From positions 62,001-126,000 of the forward strand of contig NZ_JAHUWH010000011.1 in NCBI RefSeq assembly GCF_019219095.1: a stretch of DNA of 64,000 nt, given 5' to 3'. A program made the position numbers and the translations under genes. This DNA is from Acidovorax sp. sic0104 (GTDB lineage: Bacteria > Pseudomonadota > Gammaproteobacteria > Burkholderiales > Burkholderiaceae_C). The notes beneath the pieces were generated by a model. The model saw only the letters and a list, made by a program, of their open reading frames with translations. It was not told where the DNA came from and made no database searches. Of the stretch, positions 26,329-34,286 are shown in pieces. The stretch's first letter is position 1, and every line of letters starts with the position of its first letter.

Positions 26329-27375
26329 ATGCGTTCCCCTCTCCTGTTGTGCAGCCTTGCGTTGCTGCCCCTGCTCAGCGCTGCTGGCGAAGCTGAAAGC
26401 TACTGCGCGCTGGCCACCGCGCTGGGTCGCGTGCAGGCCGCCACGCTGTCCGCCCCTGAGGCCTTTGCCAGCCTGGGTGACCCCGCAACCGACAAGCGCA
26501 GCGTGGTGGTCGGTGTGCGCAAGAGCTTCTCGCGCGACCGCCAGGGCCGCCTGGCCACTGAGTTGGCCGAAGCCCAGTGCGCAGCCTACCGCTCGCAGCA
26601 GCGCCTGGGCCTGCGACTGGCCAGCGTGGAGGTGGTGACCGAGCAGCGCGGCCTGGTCGCTCTGACCGCGGCTCTGGAGACCGCACTGGCCGCCGCCGAT
26701 GCGCACCTGCGCCAGGAGCGCCTGCTGCTCGCGCGCAGCCAGGCTACCTTGCTCGATGTACGCAGCGCCTTCGAAGCACGCGACCGTCTCCAGGAAAAAC
26801 GCGCCCGCGCCGCGCAGCGCTTGAACTATCTGGCCGCGCACGCGCCCATCGAAGAAGCGCCGCTGCTGCCTGACGCCGAGCGCGCCATCACCGACCAGGC
26901 CCGTGTGACGGAACTGGGCGCGCTGCTGCAGGCCGAGTCGGGATGGGACGTGAGTGTCGCGGTGGGCATGCGGCGGGGACTTTCCGACGGCGGGCAGTCT
27001 GCCTTTGCCAGCGTGGCGCTCTCACGCAGCTTTGGTGAAGGCGCATCGCGCAGTGCCGCGCAGGAGACGGGCGCGTTGGCCGCACGCTGGCTGGCAGACC
27101 AGCAGGAGGGCCCGTTGTACAAGCTCCAGCGAACCCGCGACGCCGTGGCAGGCGCGCACGCGGCCGGTGAGATGGTGCGTACCGGGCTGCTGGAGCGGCG
27201 CCGCGTGCTGCGCGAGACGCTCGACACCCTGCAGGGCAGCGACACGGCAGCCGCCGCACGCCTGGCACGCAACCTGCGCACCGAAATCCTGGCCACCGAC
27301 GCCGAACTGGCAGACACGGAAGCGCGCCAGAGCTACCTGCAGTCCTGGCTGGGACTCAACGGCGGCCAGCCATGA
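26329..27375 (+). CDS. Exported coiled-coil protein, TolC-like
   Basis: This is a 348-residue protein with a signal peptide (about residues 1-18, ending LLSA). It is almost wholly helical and heptad-rich, with two long helical hairpins around a segment (SGWDVSVAVGMRRGLS then SAFASVALSRSF) that looks like paired outer-membrane beta strands. This matches the layout of a TolC-type outer-membrane factor, but it is shorter than TolC. It follows the HlyD-like gene by nine bases and overlaps the dehydrogenase gene by four. It is probably the exit channel or an outer-membrane partner. The fold is inferred from pattern only. Confidence 0.62.
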   Translation: MRSPLLLCSLALLPLLSAAGEAESYCALATALGRVQAATLSAPEAFASLGDPATDKRSVVVGVRKSFSRDRQGRLATELAEAQCAAYRSQQRLGLRLASVEVVTEQRGLVALTAALETALAAADAHLRQERLLLARSQATLLDVRSAFEARDRLQEKRARAAQRLNYLAAHAPIEEAPLLPDAERAITDQARVTELGALLQAESGWDVSVAVGMRRGLSDGGQSAFASVALSRSFGEGASRSAAQETGALAARWLADQQEGPLYKLQRTRDAVAGAHAAGEMVRTGLLERRRVLRETLDTLQGSDTAAAARLARNLRTEILATDAELADTEARQSYLQSWLGLNGGQP

Positions 27376-28646
27376 GCCGCATCGCCATTGTGGGCCTGGG
27401 CTATGTGGGCGCTCCGCTTGCAGTGGCGCTCGCCGCGCACTTCGCGGTCACCGGCTATGACGTGGACCCCGAACGCGTGGCCCAATTGCAGGCTGGCAAC
27501 GATCGCACGAACGAGATCGCACCCGACCTCCTGGCCCACACCACGGCGCGGTGGACGGCGCAGCCCGACTGCATCGGCCAGGCCGACGTGATCATCGTCA
27601 CCGTGCCCACGCCCATCGACGAATTCCGCGTGCCCGACCTGGGCGCCGTTCGCTCGGCGACGCAGACCATCGGGCAGTGGATGCGCAGGGGCGCCACCGT
27701 GGTGTACGAGAGCACGGTCTACCCTGGCGTGACGGAAGACATCTGCGCCCCGCTGCTGGCCCGCACTTCCGGGCTGCGCTACCCAGGTGACTTCCATGTG
27801 GGCTACTCGCCCGAACGCATCAACCCGGGAGACCGCGTGCACACGCTGACCACCACGACCAAGATCGTGGCCGGCGACACGCCCAAAGTGCGCGACGCAC
27901 TGGCCGCCATCTACGGGCGCATCACGCAGGTGTACCCCGCACAGGGTATCAAGGTGGCCGAAGCGGCCAAGGTGCTCGAGAACACGCAGCGCGACGTGAA
28001 CATAGCGCTGATGAATGAACTGAGCCAGATCTTTTGCCGGCTGGGCATCGACACCTGCGACGTCATCGATGCGGCACGCAGCAAGTGGAACTTCATGGAC
28101 TTCCGCCCCGGCCTGGTGGGCGGCCACTGTATTTCGGTGGACCCTTACTACCTGAGCCACAAGGCCGCATCCCAGGGCATCGTCGCGGACGTGATCCTGT
28201 CGGCACGCAAGCTCAACGAGAGCATGGCCTCCTTCGTGACCGAGCAGCTGCTGCATCGCCTGGTGCGGCACGGGCTGCTGAGGCCCGACACCGTGGTCAC
28301 CATCCTGGGCGCTACCTTCAAGGAGGATGTGCGCGACGTGCGCAACTCTGGCGTGGTCGCCATTCACCGCCAGCTGTCAACGCTTGGGATCACCGTCCAG
28401 CTCATCGACCCCCTGGCCGACGCCGACGCGCTGCAACGCGAGGAAGCCCTGTTCATCACGGAACCATCCAGGGCCATACGCGCCGACGCGATCATGCTGG
28501 CAGTGCCCCACGCGCCGTTTCGCCAGCAGGGCTGGCAACTGGTTCACCAGTTGGCACGGGCAGATCAGCCCATCGTGGTGGCCGACGTGAAATCCATCCT
28601 GCAGCGCAATGAACGGCCTGCGCATGTCCACCACTGGAGGCTTTGA
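27372..28646 (+). CDS. UDP-sugar 6-dehydrogenase (TviB/WbpA type)
   Basis: This is a 424-residue nucleotide-sugar dehydrogenase that oxidises C6 twice with NAD to give a uronic acid. It has the NAD motif GLGYVG (8-13), VTVPTPID (77-83), the ESTVYPG loop, K240-region SKWNFMDFRPG and catalytic C253 in GGHCISVDPYYL. That last motif and the overall sequence are of the UDP-N-acetylhexosamine type (TviB, WbpA) rather than UDP-glucose dehydrogenase. It is the last gene of the operon and overlaps the preceding one (ATGA). It supplies the uronate precursor for the synthase at 23960. Confidence 0.92.
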   Translation: MSRIAIVGLGYVGAPLAVALAAHFAVTGYDVDPERVAQLQAGNDRTNEIAPDLLAHTTARWTAQPDCIGQADVIIVTVPTPIDEFRVPDLGAVRSATQTIGQWMRRGATVVYESTVYPGVTEDICAPLLARTSGLRYPGDFHVGYSPERINPGDRVHTLTTTTKIVAGDTPKVRDALAAIYGRITQVYPAQGIKVAEAAKVLENTQRDVNIALMNELSQIFCRLGIDTCDVIDAARSKWNFMDFRPGLVGGHCISVDPYYLSHKAASQGIVADVILSARKLNESMASFVTEQLLHRLVRHGLLRPDTVVTILGATFKEDVRDVRNSGVVAIHRQLSTLGITVQLIDPLADADALQREEALFITEPSRAIRADAIMLAVPHAPFRQQGWQLVHQLARADQPIVVADVKSILQRNERPAHVHHWRL

Positions 28647-28649
28647 GGC

Positions 28650-28680
28650 AAATTGCTATATTTGTGATAGCTACCTACAG
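28650..28680 (+). repeat. Short ATTGCTAT...ATAGCT repeat
   Basis: AATTGCTATATTTGTGATAG followed by CTACC lies four bases after the dehydrogenase stop codon. It is a diverged member of the family described at 17548. The gap 28647-28867 otherwise holds only the leader of the next gene. Confidence 0.6.
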
Positions 28681-28867
28681 AGGCATCAAGAGCCCCAGGA
28701 CCGATTTTTCCGGGTATTTTCAAGGGCCATCACAAAGCCCGCGCAGGCGGTTCGTCCCGTCGAAACACCCGTTCACAATACTTAGCAAACCGCCTACACC
28801 CGCTTGACGCAGGACGAGCACCATGAAGTCTCCGGTTCCGCAAGGAGCCTTTTCCAGGAGATCCATC

Positions 28868-29287
28868 ATGGCTCGCAATGCACTCGCCGCTGTTTCCATC
28901 GCCCTGCTGTCGCTGGGCGCCGCTACGGTAGCGCAGGCACAGACCAGCGCCACCGTTGTCATCCAGTCGGGACAGCCGCAGTACCAGTACCACACGGCTG
29001 CGCCCGTGCGGGTCCAGTACGGCCCGCCCCCTCCACCCCGCTATGAAGCCGTGCCCCACCCACGCCGAGGCATGGCCTGGGTTCCCGGCCACTGGGAATG
29101 GCGCGGCAACCGCCACGTGTGGATGCAGGGTTACTGGGTAAAGGCCCGCCCTGGATACGCGTACCGCGAACCCCGCTGGGTGGAGCGCGACGGGCGCTGG
29201 GAAATGCGCCGCGGCGGCTGGGACCGCGACGGCGACGGTGTACCCAACCGCCATGACCGCCGTCCGGACAACCCGTACCGCAACTGA
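28868..29287 (+). CDS. Exported WXXGXW-repeat protein with calcium-type motif
   Basis: This is a 139-residue protein with a signal peptide (about 1-24, ending AQA). A proline-rich segment is followed by the aromatic repeat region WVPGHWEWRG and MQGYWVKARPGY, as in the YXWGXW/BcpO-like family. It ends with WDRDGDGVPNRHDRRPDNP. DRDGDG matches the Dx[DN]xDG loop of calcium-binding thrombospondin type 3 repeats. AGGAG lies seven bases before the ATG at 28868; a longer start upstream is not supported. A second, similar gene follows. Probably periplasmic or surface located; function unknown. Confidence 0.85.
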   Translation: MARNALAAVSIALLSLGAATVAQAQTSATVVIQSGQPQYQYHTAAPVRVQYGPPPPPRYEAVPHPRRGMAWVPGHWEWRGNRHVWMQGYWVKARPGYAYREPRWVERDGRWEMRRGGWDRDGDGVPNRHDRRPDNPYRN

Positions 29288-29420
29288 CCGCCATCCCCGG
29301 TCAGGGCCCGGCGATACCGCCCAGCCCTGACCAGCCACCCGGCGACGTTCCGACCACTGAACGCGCCGGTCGGTCTGCCACAGCACTGCGGCAGGCACGC
29401 CAGCACAACAGGAGAAAAAA

Positions 29421-29873
29421 ATGAACAACCATCGTCTCACCTTGACCGCCGCTTCGCTCGCCTTGGCAACGCTGCTGCCCTTCGCTGCCGCACACGCCGC
29501 GCAGCCGGGCATTGTGGTGGTGCCTTCGGACCGCGGAATCCACCAGACCCAGGCCTATCAGGTCATCCCCGCGCCACCGCCCCCACGCCATGAGCCCGTT
29601 CCCCGCGCACGCCGTGGCCAGGTCTGGGAAGAAGGCCATTGGGAATGGCGTGGGAACCGCTATCAGTGGGTGCGCGGCCATTGGGTGCAGGCCCGCGCCG
29701 GCTATCAATATCGCCAGCCGCACTGGGCCGAACGCAATGGCCGCTGGGAATTCCAGCGCGGCGGCTGGGACCGTGATGGCGACGGCGTCGTCAACCGCCA
29801 CGACCGCGACCGCGATGGCGACGGCGTGCCCAACCGGCGCGACCAGCAGCCTGACAACCCGCGCCGCAACTGA
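29421..29873 (+). CDS. Exported WXXGXW-repeat protein, tandem paralogue
   Basis: This is a 150-residue paralogue of the preceding gene. The signal peptide (about 1-26, ending AHA) is followed by EEGHWEWRGNRYQWVRGHW and RQPHWAERNGRWEFQRGGW. The C-terminal acidic loop is doubled: DRDGDGVVNRHDRDRDGDGVPN carries two DxDxDG units where the first gene has one. AGGAG precedes the ATG at good spacing. The two genes arose by duplication, and the extra loop came from a short in-frame internal duplication. The gap to the next gene (29874-30081) shows nothing else. Confidence 0.85.
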   Translation: MNNHRLTLTAASLALATLLPFAAAHAAQPGIVVVPSDRGIHQTQAYQVIPAPPPPRHEPVPRARRGQVWEEGHWEWRGNRYQWVRGHWVQARAGYQYRQPHWAERNGRWEFQRGGWDRDGDGVVNRHDRDRDGDGVPNRRDQQPDNPRRN

Positions 29874-30081
29874 CCGTCCCCAACGGTGGGCGCGCCCGCC
29901 TACGCCCATCGATCGACGGCCCCGGCATGGCGGCACTGCACGCCATGCCGTGTCATCGAGAGGGCATGCGGCTGCCCCGCCGTCGAGGCCAAAGTCAAAG
30001 CCGCCATATGCATATACGGCACCGCGCATGTGGGGTTTCCCACAATAGGGCATCCCTGCAGACCACACCCAAGGATTTCCC

Positions 30082-31089
30082 ATGCGCGCCCTGTCCTTTT
30101 CCCGCTGGATTCCAGCTGTCGCACTGGCCTGCGCCTCGTGGCTTTGCGCCACGGGCGCCCACGCCGCCGGTCCCGCCACCTGGCCCCAACAACCTATCAC
30201 GCTGATCCTCGGCTTCCCGGCCGGTTCGGGCGTGGACGTGATCGCCCGCGCCGTGCAGGAGCCCCTGGCCCAGCGCCTGGGCCAGCCGGTCATCATCGAC
30301 TACAAGTCCGGCGCGGCCGGCAACATCGCCAGCGAATATGTCGCCCGCGCCAAGCCGGACGGCTACACCTTTGCTTTCGGTACCGCCGCAACGCACGGCA
30401 GCAACGCCGCGCTGTACAAGAAGCTGCCGTTCGATGTGGAAGAGGACTTCGTGCCCGTCGCGCCGCTGATCGACGTGTCGAACGTGCTGACCATCAACCC
30501 GACCGTCATCGACGTGAAAACGCTCAAGGAGTTCGTGGATCTGGTCAAGGCCAACCCGGGCAAGTACAACTTCGCGTCCACCGGCAACGGCGCGGGCACG
30601 CACATGGCGTTTGCCGAATTCAACGCCCGCCTGGGCCTTAACATGGTGCACGTGCCCTACAAGGGCGGTCCGGAAGCCATTGCGTCGGTGGTGCGGGGCG
30701 AGACCTGCTGCATCATGAACCAGGTGCAGACGGTGCTGCCGCACTACAAGGCCGACAAGGTGCGCCTGCTGGGTGTGACCACCGCCAAGCCGGTCAACGC
30801 CGTGAAAGAGGTGCCGACCATCGCTTCAAGCGGGCTGCCGGGCACCAAGGGATTCGACAGCTCGATCTGGTTTGGCATCTTTGCGCCCAAGGGCACGGAT
30901 GCGGCCATCGTGAAGAAGCTCAACGCCGCTGTGCGTGAGGTGCTGGAGCTGCCCGACGTGCGCGCCCGCTTCGAGGCCAACGGCAACACCGTGCGCATCG
31001 AAACGCCCGAGCAGTTCCGCCAGACGGTGCACACCGACCGCAACAAGTGGGCGCAGGTGGTGAAGGACGCGAAAATCAGCATCGACTGA
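30082..31089 (+). CDS. Bug/TctC-family periplasmic solute receptor
   Basis: This is a 335-residue receptor with a signal peptide to about residue 28 (AHA|AG). It begins WPQQPITLILGFPAGSGVDVIA and has YKSGAAGNIASEYVA, typical of the family. It is distinct from the receptor at 2129. A flavin monooxygenase gene follows after 52 bases and an AhpD-like protein after that, so this receptor may feed a dedicated oxidation pathway. The ligand is unknown and no TctAB genes are nearby. Confidence 0.9.
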   Translation: MRALSFSRWIPAVALACASWLCATGAHAAGPATWPQQPITLILGFPAGSGVDVIARAVQEPLAQRLGQPVIIDYKSGAAGNIASEYVARAKPDGYTFAFGTAATHGSNAALYKKLPFDVEEDFVPVAPLIDVSNVLTINPTVIDVKTLKEFVDLVKANPGKYNFASTGNGAGTHMAFAEFNARLGLNMVHVPYKGGPEAIASVVRGETCCIMNQVQTVLPHYKADKVRLLGVTTAKPVNAVKEVPTIASSGLPGTKGFDSSIWFGIFAPKGTDAAIVKKLNAAVREVLELPDVRARFEANGNTVRIETPEQFRQTVHTDRNKWAQVVKDAKISID

Positions 31090-31141
31090 ACTGCTGGCTT
31101 CGCACCGCGGCACCATTGCCGCGGGGGAAACCTCCGACCCC

Positions 31142-32653
31142 ATGCCACTGAACGAAGAAACCAACCACCCCTCCCCAGCCAGCACCGGCCTGGCTGCGCT
31201 GGAGCAGCGCCTGAAGGACGACCTGTCCATGCTGGGCTGGCCGGCACGCAGCTGGGTGCCGCCGCGCACCCACGCGGGCCATGCCGTGGTCGACGTGCTC
31301 ATCATCGGCGCGGGCCAGGCGGGCCTGGCGGCCTCTGCAGCGCTGGCGCAACTGGGCATACGCGCCGTGCTGCTCGACCGCGCGCCGCGCGACCATGAAG
31401 GTCCCTGGGCCACCACAGCGCGCATGGAAACCCTGCGCTCGCCCAAGGAGCTCACCGGCCCTGCACTGGGCCTGCCCAGCCTGACCTTTCGTGCCTGGTT
31501 TGAAGCGCAATGGGGGCGTACCGCCTGGGCTGCACTCGACAAGATTCCGCGCCTGCAGTGGATGGACTACCTGCGCTGGTACCGCCGCGTGACCGGGGCC
31601 GACGTGCGCAACGGGCATGCCGTCACCGCCCTGCGCCCGCGGGCCGATGCGCTGGTGGAGGTGGACGTGCAAAGCCCCGGCGGCCCCCGCACCTGGCTGG
31701 CGCGCCGCGTCGTGCTGGCTACCGGCCGCGACGGCCTGGGTGGCCCGCAGATTCCGGCCTTCATGCAGGCAGTGGACCGCAGCCGCTGGGCGCATTCGTC
31801 GGACGTGCTCGACTACGCCACGCTGCGCGGCCTGCGCGTGGGCGTGGTGGGCGCGGGTTCATCCGCCATGGACAGCGCGGCCACGGCACTCGAGAGTGGC
31901 GCCGCCAGCGTCGACCTGCTGGTGCGCCGCACCGATCTGCCCCGCATCAACAAGTCCAAGGGCTCGGGCGTGCCGGGCCTCACCCACGGCCACTACGACC
32001 TGCCGGATGCCTGGAAATGGCGCCTGCGCCACTACATCAACGTGCAGCAGGTGCCGCCGCCGCACGGCAGCACGCTGCGCGTATCGCGCCACCCCAACGC
32101 GCACTTTCACCTCGGTTGCCCGGTAGAGCGTGTGGAGCAGCAGGGCAGCACCCTGCGCGTGGCCACGCCCCGGGGCACCTTCGTGCTCGACTTCCTCATC
32201 GTCTCCACCGGCTTTGCCATCGACTGGCTGCAAAAGCCCGAGTTCGCGCACATTGCGCCCCACGTGCGTGCCTGGGGTCACCGCTACCAGCCACCACCGG
32301 GCGACGAAGACCAGGAGCTGGCTGACTCGCCCGACCTCGGCCCGGTGTTCGAGTTCCAGGAAAAAGAGCCCGGCGGTTGCCCGGGGCTGGATCGCATCCA
32401 CTGCTTCTGCTACCCGGCGGCGCTGTCGCACGGCACTGTGTCGGGCGACATACCGGCCATCAGCGACGGCGCGCGGCGCCTGGCGCAGGGCCTGGCCAGC
32501 CTGTTCTACCGCGAAGACATCGAGCAGCACTTCGCCAACCTACAGGCCTATGCCGAGCCCGAACTGGTGGGCGACGAATGGACGGTGGCCGACACCGCGC
32601 AACGCGTCGAGCAGCCAGCCCCCGGGCCCGCGCACCACCCCGACCGAGCCTGA
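31142..32653 (+). CDS. FAD/NAD(P)-dependent monooxygenase-like oxidoreductase
   Basis: This is a 503-residue flavoprotein. It has two Rossmann motifs: VLIIGAGQAGLAAS (FAD, about 53-65) and VGVVGAGSSAMDSA (NAD(P)H). The arrangement is that of flavin-containing and Baeyer-Villiger-type monooxygenases. RMETLRSPKELTGPALG is a segment seen in uncharacterised relatives that accompany Bug receptors. The exact BVMO fingerprint is not clear, so I call only the class. It lies between the Bug receptor and the AhpD-like gene. Confidence 0.82.
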   Translation: MPLNEETNHPSPASTGLAALEQRLKDDLSMLGWPARSWVPPRTHAGHAVVDVLIIGAGQAGLAASAALAQLGIRAVLLDRAPRDHEGPWATTARMETLRSPKELTGPALGLPSLTFRAWFEAQWGRTAWAALDKIPRLQWMDYLRWYRRVTGADVRNGHAVTALRPRADALVEVDVQSPGGPRTWLARRVVLATGRDGLGGPQIPAFMQAVDRSRWAHSSDVLDYATLRGLRVGVVGAGSSAMDSAATALESGAASVDLLVRRTDLPRINKSKGSGVPGLTHGHYDLPDAWKWRLRHYINVQQVPPPHGSTLRVSRHPNAHFHLGCPVERVEQQGSTLRVATPRGTFVLDFLIVSTGFAIDWLQKPEFAHIAPHVRAWGHRYQPPPGDEDQELADSPDLGPVFEFQEKEPGGCPGLDRIHCFCYPAALSHGTVSGDIPAISDGARRLAQGLASLFYREDIEQHFANLQAYAEPELVGDEWTVADTAQRVEQPAPGPAHHPDRA

Positions 32654-32701
32654 CGCACCCGGGCCGCCTGCGCGCGGCCCCCTCTTCTGGACATCACCTT
32701 C

Positions 32702-33895
32702 ATGACCGCCTCCACACCCGACACCATCGACACCTTGCTCGGCCTCACGCCCGAGCGGCCCGCATTCGCCACGCGCCACGCGCGCGACAAGGTGGCCGTG
32801 GCCACGCAGGGCTGCTACGAAGCCCTGTTCAGCCCCGAGCTGCCCGGCACCCTGACCCACACCGAGCGCCTGTGGGTGGCCAGCGACATCGCCGATGCCA
32901 GCGGCCTGCCGCAGCTGGCAGCGCACTACCGCGATCAGTTGCTGCGCAGCGCCGCCCACACCGTGCTCTCGCAACCGCTGCAAGCGCTGCTGCAGCACCC
33001 CGGCAGCGCGCCCACCGATGCGCGCCTGCAGGCCGTGGCGCAGTTCACCCGCACCCTCGCCACCCACCCGGACCGCAGCGACCGTGCCGCCCTGCTGGCC
33101 CTGCCTGCCGCCGGCCTGTCGGTGCCGGACACGGTGCTGCTGGCGCAGCTCATCGGTTTCGTGACCTACCAGTTGCGGCTGGTGGCCGGCGTGGCGGCAT
33201 TGGACGCGCTGGGCGGCGAAGGCGATGCGCCTGCAGCGCCTGCAGCAGCCGCAGCCGCAGCAACTGACTCTGCCCCTTTCGTGCACCCCGCCAACCTGCC
33301 CGCCCCCGGCGAGCCGCTGCGGCTGAACGGCTACACCAGCGAGACGCTGGGCTGGACCGCCTGGCTGCCCGTGGTGGACCCCGCCACGGCCACGCCGGAA
33401 CAGCAGGCCGTGCTGGACCTGAGCCACCCCAAGGCGCGCAGCTCGGACTTCTACCTGCTGCTGGTGCACCACGCCCGTGTGCTGTCGGAGCGCTCGCAGG
33501 CCTTCAACGCCATCATGTACGCGCCCGGCGGCCTCTCCCGCGCCGAGCGCGAGGTGGCCAGCACGGCGGTGTCGCGCGCCAACGGCTGCGTGTACTGCGC
33601 CTCGGTGCATGCCCAGCGCTTCGAGCAACTGGCGCGGCGCAACGATGTGATGGCGCAGATCTTTGCCGACCCCGACCAGGCCGGCACCAACGCCCGCGAG
33701 CGCGCCATCGTGCAGGCCGCCCTGGCGCTCACGCGCAGCCCCGGCAGCTTCGGAGCACAACACCTGCAGCCGCTGCGCGCCGCCGGTTTGTCGGACCTGG
33801 AAATCCTCGACGCTCTCCACGCCAGCGCACTGTTCGCCTGGGCCAACCGGCTCATGCTCAACCTGGGCCAAGCCGTCTTTCCGCAGAGCGCCTGA
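32702..33895 (+). CDS. Double-domain AhpD/CMD-like protein
   Basis: This 397-residue protein joins two carboxymuconolactone-decarboxylase/AhpD-type halves through an alanine-rich linker (about 174-190). The C-terminal half has the redox motif CVYCASVHAQR (C296, C299, H303), expected to act as a peroxidase or reductant-linked thiol centre. The N-terminal half has no CxxC and so is structural or binds ligand. I know the halves separately as a CMD-domain protein and a peroxidase-related protein that are usually neighbours. Here they are one chain. It follows the monooxygenase after 48 bases and probably handles its peroxide or peroxy intermediates. Confidence 0.82.
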   Translation: MTASTPDTIDTLLGLTPERPAFATRHARDKVAVATQGCYEALFSPELPGTLTHTERLWVASDIADASGLPQLAAHYRDQLLRSAAHTVLSQPLQALLQHPGSAPTDARLQAVAQFTRTLATHPDRSDRAALLALPAAGLSVPDTVLLAQLIGFVTYQLRLVAGVAALDALGGEGDAPAAPAAAAAAATDSAPFVHPANLPAPGEPLRLNGYTSETLGWTAWLPVVDPATATPEQQAVLDLSHPKARSSDFYLLLVHHARVLSERSQAFNAIMYAPGGLSRAEREVASTAVSRANGCVYCASVHAQRFEQLARRNDVMAQIFADPDQAGTNARERAIVQAALALTRSPGSFGAQHLQPLRAAGLSDLEILDALHASALFAWANRLMLNLGQAVFPQSA

Positions 33896-34001
33896 ACCGC
33901 CACAGGCCGGCTGCCGCTACGCGCTGCATCAGCAAACGTTGCGGTGCATTAGCGACTGCGGCGCGGCCACGGGCGCGGGGCCGCGCCTAGAATCCGCCCA
34001 G

Positions 34002-34192
34002 CAGGAGAGCACGGCGGGCACCACCCGCTGCTGCACCGAAGGCGCAAACTCCCATACACGCTCAGGTCCCGTACTGCCCATTCATCAAAGCCGTCTGGAG
34101 AGCCGCCACGCCACGTGGCGCACCGAAGGAGCAAACCGCACGCCATGTGGGCGCGGCGGTGAATCTCTCAGGTACCAAGGACAGGGGGAGCG
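34002..34192 (+). ncRNA. Tandem glycine riboswitch
   Basis: Two glycine aptamers lie in tandem. The first has GGAGAGC (34004), GCACCGAAGGCGCAAAC and CTCAGGTCC. The second has GGAGAGCC (34097), GCACCGAAGGAGCAAACC and the full ending AATCTCTCAGGTACCAAGG with ACAGGGGG. The 3' part of the first aptamer is diverged from the usual form. It sits 94 bases before dadA. TAGAAT at 33988-33993 is a plausible -10 placing the RNA start at the first aptamer. Glycine binding normally turns on the downstream gene. Confidence 0.93.
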
Positions 34193-34219
34193 GCAGCCTG
34201 GCAAACGCGCGCCAGCTGC

Positions 34220-34247
34220 TTGCTATTGAAAACATAGCTGTCAGCGC
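34220..34247 (+). repeat. Short TTGCTATT...ATAGCTG repeat
   Basis: This is a copy of the window's short AT-centred repeat, lying between the glycine riboswitch and dadA. TTGCTATTGAAAACATAGCT can form a small hairpin. If transcribed it becomes part of the riboswitch expression platform or the leader that follows it. Confidence 0.6.
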
Positions 34248-34286
34248 ACGTCTGCCGGGCGGTAGACCGTCAAAAGGTTCTGAACC

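Noticed and set aside
23960-28646. Assignment of the operon to alginate or cellulose synthesis
   Set aside because: No PilZ domain, no AlgE/AlgK, no BcsB/BcsC, no GDP-mannose-type dehydrogenase. The dehydrogenase is of UDP-N-acetylhexosamine type.
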